Below are positions 1-10,105 of a DNA stretch of 42,737 nt, one piece after another. The stretch's first letter is position 1; each line of letters starts with the position of its first letter. The stretch is from Cyclobacteriaceae bacterium (GTDB lineage Bacteria; Bacteroidota; Bacteroidia; Cytophagales; Cyclobacteriaceae). The notes under the pieces are model-generated. The model ran no database searches and had not been told where the DNA came from. It saw only the letters and a program-made list of their open reading frames with translations. The stretch covers positions 1 to 42,737 of the forward strand of contig JAGQYM010000040.1 in NCBI GenBank assembly GCA_020436085.1, read 5' to 3'. Position numbers and translations under genes: made by a program.

Positions 1-2
1 CC

Positions 3-134
3 TTTGATTGGACCAAATACGAAGTGAAACTTGAAAAGGTGGATGAAGACATAGCCTGCCTTGCAGTCTTTCTTCAATACCTACCCAATACAACGGGCAC
101 AGTGTACTTTGATGACATCTATCTCCTTTTTTGA
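3..134 (+). CDS. C-terminal end of an exported or carbohydrate-binding-type protein (partial)
   Basis: An open frame enters from the left edge (first full codon at 3) and stops with TGA at 132-134. The 43 visible residues end in a strand pattern T-V-Y-F-D-D-I-Y-L-L-F. Such an F-D-D-I ending is common in beta-sandwich carbohydrate-binding or discoidin-like domains of Bacteroidota exported proteins, but this piece is too short to name a family. No further gene on this strand overlaps it, and the next gene starts 41 bases later. The start, length and function cannot be seen from this window. Confidence 0.6.
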   Translation, partial: FDWTKYEVKLEKVDEDIACLAVFLQYLPNTTGTVYFDDIYLLF

Positions 135-175
135 CTGGTAGTTATTATCTTACTCACTTCATCGTTTTCTGAAAC

Positions 176-1003
176 GTGTACCACCTTCGATATCTGGTAG
201 TTTATTTTTTCCTGATAGCGGGATTTAACTCCACAGCACAGGTCATTGGGCTGGTGTTGGAAGCAGATGGGTGTTTTGTCGCACAAACTAAGTTGGAGAG
301 ATTCAATCTGGTTTATCCTGGAGATTCGATTACCGTAAGGGGGTCGTTGGTGCTGATCACAAATTATTATCAGGTCTTTGAGGTTCACAGAGACTCACTC
401 TTTGTGTTCCCGCGAATACAGGTGGAGGGATTCAAAGAAAAACCTGCCTTTCCTGACCTGGAGCAGATTCTGGGGGCATCACCTTTTGCAAGGCACAAAC
501 CTGTCAGTCATGGTTTTGAAAGCTTGGAACTAGTGTGGCCACCAGCACGATGGACCTTTACACGGAACGAATCCATTTGTGTGATGTGGCATCCGTTCAA
601 AGAATCCGACCGGTTCAATGTGCAAGTGCTCGACTTGTATGACGAGGAGCTTTACGCATCGACAGCTCAATCAGACTCACGATTTGAAGTGCTTAACGAT
701 ATTGTGGAGATTAACAACTCATTCAGAGAACAAGGCTTTGTGATGTTAACTGTGGCGGGAGATTCCCATAACGCTACCCGGAGCGGGATTTTCTATAGTG
801 ACGAGCAAGCATTTACCCGTGTCAGTCCGTGCGAGGTCAATACAGCAGCACAGGCGACATTAGCAGCTATTGCTTTGGAGACCTATGGGGCACCACAGTC
901 GGTAGTCAGATCTTTTTACAGGAAGGCCCTCACGCTCTCTGACCACGAGGTGTATCGGATATTGTCAGATGCGTTTGATAAAAGAAATGTTGATGACCGA
1001 TGA
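176..1003 (+). CDS. Exported protein of unknown function
   Basis: This 275-residue frame starts at GTG; an in-frame TGA at 170-172 lies just upstream, so no earlier start is possible. The N-terminus has a hydrophobic core (about residues 6-16) followed by N-S-T-A-Q, a good signal peptidase I site near residue 22, so the mature protein is probably periplasmic or surface-exposed. The rest is mixed alpha/beta, rich in Phe, Val and Glu, with two scattered cysteines and no motif I recognise. It overlaps the next gene slightly, suggesting the two are made together. I do not recognise the family. Alternative starts are TTG/CTG codons inside the signal peptide, which would spoil it. Confidence 0.7.
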   Translation: MYHLRYLVVYFFLIAGFNSTAQVIGLVLEADGCFVAQTKLERFNLVYPGDSITVRGSLVLITNYYQVFEVHRDSLFVFPRIQVEGFKEKPAFPDLEQILGASPFARHKPVSHGFESLELVWPPARWTFTRNESICVMWHPFKESDRFNVQVLDLYDEELYASTAQSDSRFEVLNDIVEINNSFREQGFVMLTVAGDSHNATRSGIFYSDEQAFTRVSPCEVNTAAQATLAAIALETYGAPQSVVRSFYRKALTLSDHEVYRILSDAFDKRNVDDR

Positions 1004-1454
1004 AGCTGGCGCTATGAAATTAGTGAGTGATCGCGGCCTGTCCGCGTCATGGATGAAAAGAATCAGGCTTGCCTTTTACTTAAGGTACAACAGATGGAAA
1101 CCTCTGCCTGACTTCTCCGGTACGAATTTGTCTGAGCCGGGGGATAACCAATGGTATTGGTTTAGGAGGGTCGAAAGTGGGCATATAAATATTTCTCCCG
1201 CCCGACCCATGCCACCGGAGCGCCTTGAGCAGGATCGGAAATTTATCAGCCGATATCGATTCCTGGAGGAATTGCTAAATAATGATAGGCAGTTTAAGAA
1301 TGCCTGTAAGGATGATATGATATTGATTCAACTAAAGGATATCGTGATTCCCTTGGTCTTTGAACAGAAGCAATGGGTGGTGGTGCCTACCTATCACACT
1401 ATTACCACCTACGAGAGTTGGAGAGTAGATGGTGGAAAAGTGCTGACCTCGTAA
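987..1454 (+). CDS. Small protein of unknown function, partner of the preceding gene
   Basis: About 155 residues, reading frame open from 969 to 1454. Candidate ATG starts are 969, 987, 993 and 1014; 987 is preferred because it follows the purine-rich run AAAAGAA. The start overlaps the previous gene, typical of translational coupling. The protein has no signal peptide and no clear membrane span. It is rich in Trp, Arg and Tyr (for example W-Y-W-F-R-R in the middle). Overlap with an exported-protein gene but absence of a signal suggests a cytosolic partner or a lost export signal; that is inference. The family is unknown to me. Confidence 0.6.
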   Translation: MLMTDEAGAMKLVSDRGLSASWMKRIRLAFYLRYNRWKPLPDFSGTNLSEPGDNQWYWFRRVESGHINISPARPMPPERLEQDRKFISRYRFLEELLNNDRQFKNACKDDMILIQLKDIVIPLVFEQKQWVVVPTYHTITTYESWRVDGGKVLTS

Positions 1455-1463
1455 AAGCAAAAA

Positions 1464-1491
1464 ACCCCTCCGAAGTGAATCGTGAAGGGGT
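1464..1491 (-). terminator. Rho-independent terminator of msrA (reads leftward)
   Basis: ACCCCT at 1464-1469 pairs with AGGGGT at 1486-1491 around a 16-base loop. On the minus strand the hairpin is followed by TTTTTTGCTTTT, a good T tract; on the plus strand it is followed by CCTTTG, which is poor. It therefore fits as the end of the leftward msrA transcript, about 100 bases after its stop codon. Confidence 0.6.
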
Positions 1492-1514
1492 CCTTTGTAC
1501 CTAAACCTAAACCT

Positions 1515-1559
1515 ATGAGAAGAATTTCTCTGCTCTTGAATACTAATACGCCAGGTTAA
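1515..1559 (+). other. 14-codon open frame with a leader-peptide look
   Basis: ATG at 1515 to TAA at 1557-1559 encodes M-R-R-I-S-L-L-L-N-T-N-T-P-G. It follows two direct copies of CTAAAC (1501-1512), and AACCTAAA at 1504-1511 is inverted as TTTAGGTT at 1562-1569, so the frame is enclosed by an 8-bp inverted repeat. Two basic residues and a short hydrophobic run look like a cut-off signal peptide or a leader peptide. It lies antisense to the msrA 3' untranslated region. Whether it is translated is unknown. Confidence 0.25.
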
Positions 1560-1589
1560 GATTTAGGTTACAACTTTTTCAGATAAATG

Positions 1590-2186
1590 TTATTTTTTTA
1601 GTTTATCGGCAAACTGCTTCCTGAACTTCTCCACCTTGGGCCTGATCACATACTGGCAGTAACCCTGGTTAGGGTTAAGCTCGTAGTAGTTCTGGTGGTA
1701 GTCCTCGGCAGGGTAGAAGTTGGTGAGCGGGCTGATTTCGGTAACGATTGAACTCTTGAAAATCCCTGATTCGTCCAGTTGCTTCTTATAAGCCTCTGCT
1801 ACTTTTCGCTCTTCATCAGTCTTGTAAAACACAACCGATCGGTACTGGGTACCCACATCGGCACCCTGTCGGTTGAGCGTAGTGGGGTCATGGGTATTCC
1901 AAAATACCTCTAAAAGTTCTTCGTAACTAACCACAGATGGATCGTAGGTAATCTGAGTTACCTCGGCATGGCCCGTGGTGCCCGTGCATACCTCCCGGTA
2001 GCTTGGATTCTTCACCTTTCCTCCCGAATAGCCTGAAACCACCTTTTCCACCCCCTTAACGTTGAGAAAAACAGCTTCTGTGCACCAGAAGCAGCCAGCG
2101 CCAAAGGTTACCACGGCCTTGTCTTTCTGCGGAGATGGGGAAGAGGTCATAATTGCCAGAATTGTTGATAGAATGATTGAAAACAT
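1590..2186 (-). CDS. msrA: Peptide-methionine (S)-S-oxide reductase MsrA
   Basis: Reduces the S-epimer of methionine sulfoxide in proteins and free methionine, with thioredoxin or an equivalent as electron donor. The signature G-C-F-W-C is at residues 31-35 (Cys32 is the catalytic cysteine), followed by G-Y-S-G-G, G-H-A-E-V and the D-Y-H-Q-N-Y block of the family. The length (198 aa) is normal for a single-domain MsrA; no MsrB domain is fused. The first 12 residues are strongly hydrophobic but have no basic residue; the protein may be exported with a weak signal peptide, or the true start may be Met13 (codon near 2150). The enzyme call is secure, its location less so. Confidence 0.95.
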   Translation of the reverse strand: MFSIILSTILAIMTSSPSPQKDKAVVTFGAGCFWCTEAVFLNVKGVEKVVSGYSGGKVKNPSYREVCTGTTGHAEVTQITYDPSVVSYEELLEVFWNTHDPTTLNRQGADVGTQYRSVVFYKTDEERKVAEAYKKQLDESGIFKSSIVTEISPLTNFYPAEDYHQNYYELNPNQGYCQYVIRPKVEKFRKQFADKLKK

Positions 2187-2253
2187 ACCCTTAAAACCGA
2201 TGAAGTAAGCAAATGGTTTTGCGAAATGCGCTTATGTCAGCGTGACGGCAATT

Positions 2254-3363
2254 TCAATAGCGGCTGTAGAAGGATTTCAGCTCATTGGCCAGCTTGTTGT
2301 CGAGTTCTCGCTTGGTTCTCTCTTCCAAATAGTTTCGACTCATATTGGGTTCGCGCTTCTCGCAGAGTTTCTTGTTGCTATCAGATAAGGCACGCACATC
2401 TCCTGAATAGGAAGCCCAATTGTCTGACCATGTTTCGTCTGCTACTATCTCGATGTTTCTAATGTCCGCGCGACTTTCAGCATCCTGGATGTTCAGGTTA
2501 ATAGAGCCTTTGCCTGTAATCTTCTTGGTGTAGGTGGTCATGGTTGCACTCACTTTCGTGTAAATGGGAACCTTCTTACCGGCTACCGTCTTTTCACCGG
2601 TCTTCACACTATCGGAAAAAGTATCTGTTTTGCGAGTGATTACTTCCCTGCCTTGTTGGTAGCCGTTTACGATCAACTTCACAAATTGATCTACTTTAGG
2701 AAGTTCTGCTTCCTCCGCTTGACGAGGCGAGTAGAATTTGACAAACTGATTCGCATTGTATCCATATAGCACCGGTTCAAAGTTCCAGTCATTGTAATTC
2801 TGCAGTGAAGGTTGCACCACAACTTTCAACGTTGCGTTGAACTTAGACTGATCCATCATCTCTATCACCTCGCGATAGCCAGGTTCATAGGTGTTGGATT
2901 CCACAAATAGGAAGTATGCGGCTTTCGCATCTTCTCGTGAGCCTTTCATCATCGATTGGATGCCGGCTTCATAACTTTCTTCTGCGGCTTTGGCCTTCAC
3001 TTCGTTCAGCTCATCGAACTTGCTGATGGGTTTGGGCACTACTCTGAGGGCTCCGGGAGAAGTACGGATTTCATTGTAGAGATTGTTGATCTTCTCGTAG
3101 TTCTGAACGGCAGTACGATATTTGAAATTGGCATTCGATGTCAGTTGGTTTTGTGCATCGGTTTCCAGATAGTCAATGGCGAGCTGGTAGCTTAGCTTAA
3201 GTACCTCTCTTGATTTCTTGTGGTCGGGTTTGCCTCTCAGACGTTGGACTGCGGATAATACAGCCTCATAATAGTCTCCTTGCTTGTAAGCCCTTTTTCC
3301 TGATGAACAGGCGTCCATCAACAAAAGACCGATGAAGAGGGTAGCAATAATCGGTAAGCGCAT
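2254..3363 (-). CDS. Lipoprotein with TPR-like helical repeats, unknown function
   Basis: 369 residues. The N-terminus is a lipoprotein signal with a relaxed lipobox M-D-A-C, lipidated Cys19. Residues about 22-170 are helical with repeat-like spacing (Y-x-x-G-D-Y-Y-E-A-V, A-x-x-S-Y-E-A-G), resembling tetratricopeptide repeats; the C-terminal half is beta-rich with Thr/Lys-rich strands, then a charged helix at the end. This looks like a Bacteroidota envelope lipoprotein with a protein-binding domain. No catalytic motif is visible. It lies 67 bases upstream of msrA on the same strand and could be co-transcribed. I do not recognise a named family. Confidence 0.8.
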   Translation of the reverse strand: MRLPIIATLFIGLLLMDACSSGKRAYKQGDYYEAVLSAVQRLRGKPDHKKSREVLKLSYQLAIDYLETDAQNQLTSNANFKYRTAVQNYEKINNLYNEIRTSPGALRVVPKPISKFDELNEVKAKAAEESYEAGIQSMMKGSREDAKAAYFLFVESNTYEPGYREVIEMMDQSKFNATLKVVVQPSLQNYNDWNFEPVLYGYNANQFVKFYSPRQAEEAELPKVDQFVKLIVNGYQQGREVITRKTDTFSDSVKTGEKTVAGKKVPIYTKVSATMTTYTKKITGKGSINLNIQDAESRADIRNIEIVADETWSDNWASYSGDVRALSDSNKKLCEKREPNMSRNYLEERTKRELDNKLANELKSFYSRY

Positions 3364-3460
3364 ATTTAAAGCCGTTTCCTTGGCAAATAAACAAATTCAG
3401 TGCCTCATTACCAGAATTGGACTGGCATTTTGCCGGGTTTTGAGAAAATGATGTGGAGCC

Positions 3461-4675
3461 CTACGGTTGTACTGCAAAAAAGTCCATCAGAATGTCATCT
3501 ACGAGGTCTTTCCAGTTGCCCCAGGAGTGGCCTTGATTCACCTCGCGATATTGATAGACACAAGAATTGTTTTCTAAAATCTTGATCATCCGCCTTCCGC
3601 CTTCACTGGCATCATTGATTACGCCTGAGGTCATGGATATTTTTAGTTTACTTCCTTCCGGACTATCGCATAGGGAGTAGATTTGAGGACGGGTGAAGAA
3701 TGAAGGGGATTGAATACCAGCATTGCCGAAGATATCAGGTCGGGAAAACGCGAAGTAAGTGGCGGAAAGACCACCAACAGATGATCCGATGACGGCACGT
3801 TTCGATCGCTCTGTAGCAGCAGGGTAAGTCAATTCGATGTAGGGGATAAATTCATCTATAAAGAACTTTAGATAGTTTTCATTCATCACCAACTCCTGCA
3901 TGCGTCTGTTGTTGGTACGATTAGCAGGCTCCCTGTGATCGATGAAGACAGCCATTACGGGAATGATCTTCTTATCAGCAATCAAGTTATCGAGCACGAC
4001 CGGCATATTGCCCAATTGAGGATGAAGGTACTCGTATCCATCGGTTACGTACACCACAGGAAGTTTGCCGGTAGCATTTGGTGGCAGATAAACACTATAG
4101 GTAATCTGGTAGCCAAGCATATTACTGGTGAATAAGATATCATGCTCTACCGTTCCTTTTGGGATGTCTGATCTTTCTTTTTGATATGGCTCATCATGAT
4201 ATCCTGGCATTCGTAATTCAGAGTTGGGGCTGCCGCCTCCGACACCAGACCATTGCTGATTGAGGTTGAGAGGATCGAGTATCCAGGATTTCTTATTCAA
4301 CACGATCTTATAATCCAGACGAGCATCCTCCGGGAATGAAGCCTTGAGTATCCAGATGTTAGTGCCAGGAATCTTCTTGCCGGCATTCGCAAAGTTTTTG
4401 TCGTAACCCCATCCATTGAAGTCACCCATCCAGTCGACAGCGGTTGCTTGTCCTATGTAAATGAAGGCAACGGAGTCTTTGTAGGTGATGGGAATCTGAT
4501 CTGTTCGTTTCAGTGAATCAAGGAGAACACGCTGTGCCTCGCGTTGCTGGTCAGGGTTGTCTAGCTTGCTCAGGGCGGTCAGTGCTCTTACTTTAGTTTG
4601 GAAAGGGGTGTAATCCTGTGCCTGCGCAAAAGACAACATTGAACACAAGATGAATAGACAGGCCAGACCTTTCAT
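3461..4675 (-). CDS. Exported esterase of the Fes / esterase D type
   Basis: 404 residues with a cleavable signal peptide (cut near A-Q-A-Q, residue 20). Residues about 60-160 hold an early-set beta-sandwich like the N-terminal domain of enterochelin esterase and CBM48 modules (F-x-G-D-F-N-G-W-G). The C-terminal alpha/beta hydrolase has L-P-V-V-Y-V-T-D-G, the nucleophile elbow G-S-S-V-G (Ser299) and a catalytic His in G-H-S-W (His383). Family knowledge suggests hydrolysis of an ester in a siderophore, a feruloylated sugar or a related ligand in the periplasm; the sequence does not decide which. No siderophore or polysaccharide genes lie nearby. It is transcribed in the same direction as the lipoprotein gene downstream. 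Confidence 0.85.
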   Translation of the reverse strand: MKGLACLFILCSMLSFAQAQDYTPFQTKVRALTALSKLDNPDQQREAQRVLLDSLKRTDQIPITYKDSVAFIYIGQATAVDWMGDFNGWGYDKNFANAGKKIPGTNIWILKASFPEDARLDYKIVLNKKSWILDPLNLNQQWSGVGGGSPNSELRMPGYHDEPYQKERSDIPKGTVEHDILFTSNMLGYQITYSVYLPPNATGKLPVVYVTDGYEYLHPQLGNMPVVLDNLIADKKIIPVMAVFIDHREPANRTNNRRMQELVMNENYLKFFIDEFIPYIELTYPAATERSKRAVIGSSVGGLSATYFAFSRPDIFGNAGIQSPSFFTRPQIYSLCDSPEGSKLKISMTSGVINDASEGGRRMIKILENNSCVYQYREVNQGHSWGNWKDLVDDILMDFFAVQP

Positions 4676-4801
4676 CTTAGCAAGTTACAGAATTAATACA
4701 GCAGGCAGAAAAAGGCTAACAGTGGGTTAACAGAAATGGCGTAATCTTGAAGAATTCAACGAGGAATTGATATTTTAAGGGGATCAAATAACCATCGACT
4801 T

Positions 4802-7889
<3,088 letters not shown>

Positions 7890-7897
<8 letters not shown>

Positions 7898-8459
7898 CGA
7901 GGTGAAGTTGATTGTAAAGGAGATGGAGTCGTTGGCAACAGACCGGGCCAAGGCTGCTGTGTCGAAGTTTGTACCGGGAAGCTCACGCGCGATTGGTGTT
8001 TCTATGCCGGACATCAACAAGCTTGCCGTGAAGTACCAGGAGGGCGGATTCAAACTGGTCAATGCACTTTGGAAGTCCGGTGTTTTTGAAGCAAGGATGT
8101 TGGCAGGAAAAATACTTCAGCGAATTGGAAAGCTCGACCCCGATGAAACGTTGACATTGATAGAGAAATTCTCAAAGGATATTGACAACTGGGCGATATG
8201 CGACTGCCTCGGATCGCAGTCCACGCAAAAGGTGAGGAAGACCCACCGAAATGAAGTCTTCAGTCTATCGCGGAAATTGATTCGTTCAACAAATCTCTGG
8301 CAACGGAGGTTGGCGTTGGTCCTTTTAGAAGGATACACAAGGGATGAAACTGCACGCAAGGATATTGAAAAGATTATGGAGGTCGTTAAAAACGACAAAG
8401 AGTATTACGTGAAGAAAGCCATCGAATGGTTGAACCGAAACTTTGAAAAGAAAAGGTAA
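7890..8459 (+). CDS. DNA alkylation repair protein, AlkD-like (HEAT-like glycosylase)
   Basis: 189 residues from ATG 7890, which overlaps the end of the radical SAM gene; a TTG two codons upstream is a weaker option. The fold is all-helical in HEAT-like pairs. The motif D-N-W-A-I-C-D places Trp101 and Asp105 four apart, matching the Trp/Asp pair that in Bacillus AlkD holds the damaged nucleotide and supports removal of N3- and N7-alkylated purines. The protein is shorter than AlkD (about 237 aa). Its stop overlaps the glpD start by one base. The role as an alkyl-base glycosylase is family knowledge; activity here is not shown. Confidence 0.85.
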
Positions 8460-10102
8460 TGGAGTTTTCCTTCTTTTATCGTGAAGAGATGATCAGCGAG
8501 GCGAAGCAAACGCACTATGATCTATTGGTGATAGGAGGAGGGATTACGGGAACCGGGATTGCACTTGATGCCGCACTTAGGGGTCACAAGGTGTTGCTGG
8601 TTGAGAAAAATGACTTTGCCTACGGCACGAGCAGTCGTTCGACCAAGTTGATACACGGTGGGCTGCGATATCTGAAGCAACTCGAGTTTGCGCTGGTGAA
8701 GGAAGTAGGGAGCGAGCGAGCAATTGTCCATAAGCTTGCGCCACACCTCGTGATTCCTGAAAAAATGTTGTTGCCACTGAGGGAGAAGAGGGGTTATGGT
8801 AGTCTACTTACCTCATTCGGTTTGAAGTTGTACGATTGGCTGGCGGGCGTTACGGGAAAAGATAGGCGGCTGATGCTTACTCGAAGACAGACGCTAAGGA
8901 GAGAACCGTTATTGAAGAAAGATGATGTAAAGGGCGGGGCACTGTATGCGGAGTATCGGACAGACGATGCGAGGTTGACCATCGAAGTAGCAAAGAAGGC
9001 ATTTGCTCATGGAGCGTTGGTACTTAACTATTGCAATGTCGAGCGATTTGAATATGAGAATGGAAAAGTGGCCGGGGCTGTAATCAGAGATGTTCTTAAT
9101 GACAAGAGTTTCGCGGTGAAGTCAAAAGTGACGGTTAACGCTGCTGGCCCCTGGGTAGATACGCTAAGAAAGGAAGACGGATCACTTCAGGGTAAGCGAC
9201 TTCATCTCACTAAAGGTGTTCACATTGTAGTGCCGCGTGATCGACTTCCCATCAGGCAGGCTATCTATTTCGATGTAGCAGAAGATAGCCGAATGATTTT
9301 TGCGATTCCGCGGGGTGAGAAGACTTATATCGGCACAACAGACACGAACTACAATGCAGACATTGATGGAGTGCAAACCTCACGCCAAGATGCGGAGTAT
9401 CTGGTTCGAGGAGTAAATGAATCGTTTCCGGGAGCAGAACTGAAGCTTCAGGATATTGAATCGAGCTGGGCGGGTTTGCGACCTTTGATCCACGAAGACG
9501 GAAAGTCTGCATCGGAGCTGTCTCGCAAGGATGAGATTTTTGAATCAGAGAGTGGATTGATATCAATGGCAGGAGGGAAGCTTACTGGTTATCGTAAAAT
9601 GGCGGAGCGGGTGGTGAATCTGGTTGAAAAGAAATATCTGCCTCCGTTCAAAGTCAGGGGATCACTGACAGTCGGTGCAAGACTCGGAGATGGAGCTTTC
9701 ATTAACTATAAATCAGTTCGTAAGTACCTGCTTGCGCTAAAAAAGAAGTTCAGGCGAATAGGACTTGATGAATCCCAGGCACATTACCTGGTAAACACAT
9801 ACGGGAAGCAATCTGACCTCATCATGGAACGGTTTAATGAGATGGACGAACCAGTTTTGGAGTTGCGTCTGCTTTTGGCTGAGCTCTGGTTTGCCGTGCA
9901 TTACGAAATGGTAGGCTCCGCACAAGACTTCCTGATCAGGCGCACCGGACGACTTTATTTTGATATTCACTCGGTGCGAACTTTTGGAAAAGAGGTTGTT
10001 AATGAACTGGCCAACTACCTCAAGTGGAGTGAAGAGAAACGTGACTCAGAATTGGTGGCCCTTGAGGAGGCCATTCATCGGTGTGTAGGATTCAAACAAT
10101 AG
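8459..10102 (+). CDS. glpD: Glycerol-3-phosphate dehydrogenase, FAD-dependent, GlpD/GlpA type
   Basis: Oxidises sn-glycerol 3-phosphate to dihydroxyacetone phosphate at the inner face of the membrane and passes electrons to quinone. 547 residues. The FAD Rossmann motif V-I-G-G-G-I-T-G-T-G spans residues 24-33, followed by the family's S-S-R-S-T-K-L-I-H-G-G-L-R-Y-L block and later G-L-R-P-L and G-G-K-L-T-G-Y-R. The start ATG at 8459 overlaps the previous stop (TAATG); Met11 (8489) is an alternative, but the F-Y-R-E-E-M stretch before it resembles family N-termini. Last gene of the glycerol operon; the next gene converges on it with only 3 bases between. Confidence 0.96.
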   Translation: MEFSFFYREEMISEAKQTHYDLLVIGGGITGTGIALDAALRGHKVLLVEKNDFAYGTSSRSTKLIHGGLRYLKQLEFALVKEVGSERAIVHKLAPHLVIPEKMLLPLREKRGYGSLLTSFGLKLYDWLAGVTGKDRRLMLTRRQTLRREPLLKKDDVKGGALYAEYRTDDARLTIEVAKKAFAHGALVLNYCNVERFEYENGKVAGAVIRDVLNDKSFAVKSKVTVNAAGPWVDTLRKEDGSLQGKRLHLTKGVHIVVPRDRLPIRQAIYFDVAEDSRMIFAIPRGEKTYIGTTDTNYNADIDGVQTSRQDAEYLVRGVNESFPGAELKLQDIESSWAGLRPLIHEDGKSASELSRKDEIFESESGLISMAGGKLTGYRKMAERVVNLVEKKYLPPFKVRGSLTVGARLGDGAFINYKSVRKYLLALKKKFRRIGLDESQAHYLVNTYGKQSDLIMERFNEMDEPVLELRLLLAELWFAVHYEMVGSAQDFLIRRTGRLYFDIHSVRTFGKEVVNELANYLKWSEEKRDSELVALEEAIHRCVGFKQ

Positions 10103-10105
10103 TTT

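Noticed and set aside
119-388. Minus-strand 89-codon frame at the start of the window
   Set aside because: It overlaps the plus-strand exported protein and its signal peptide, and has no recognisable motif.
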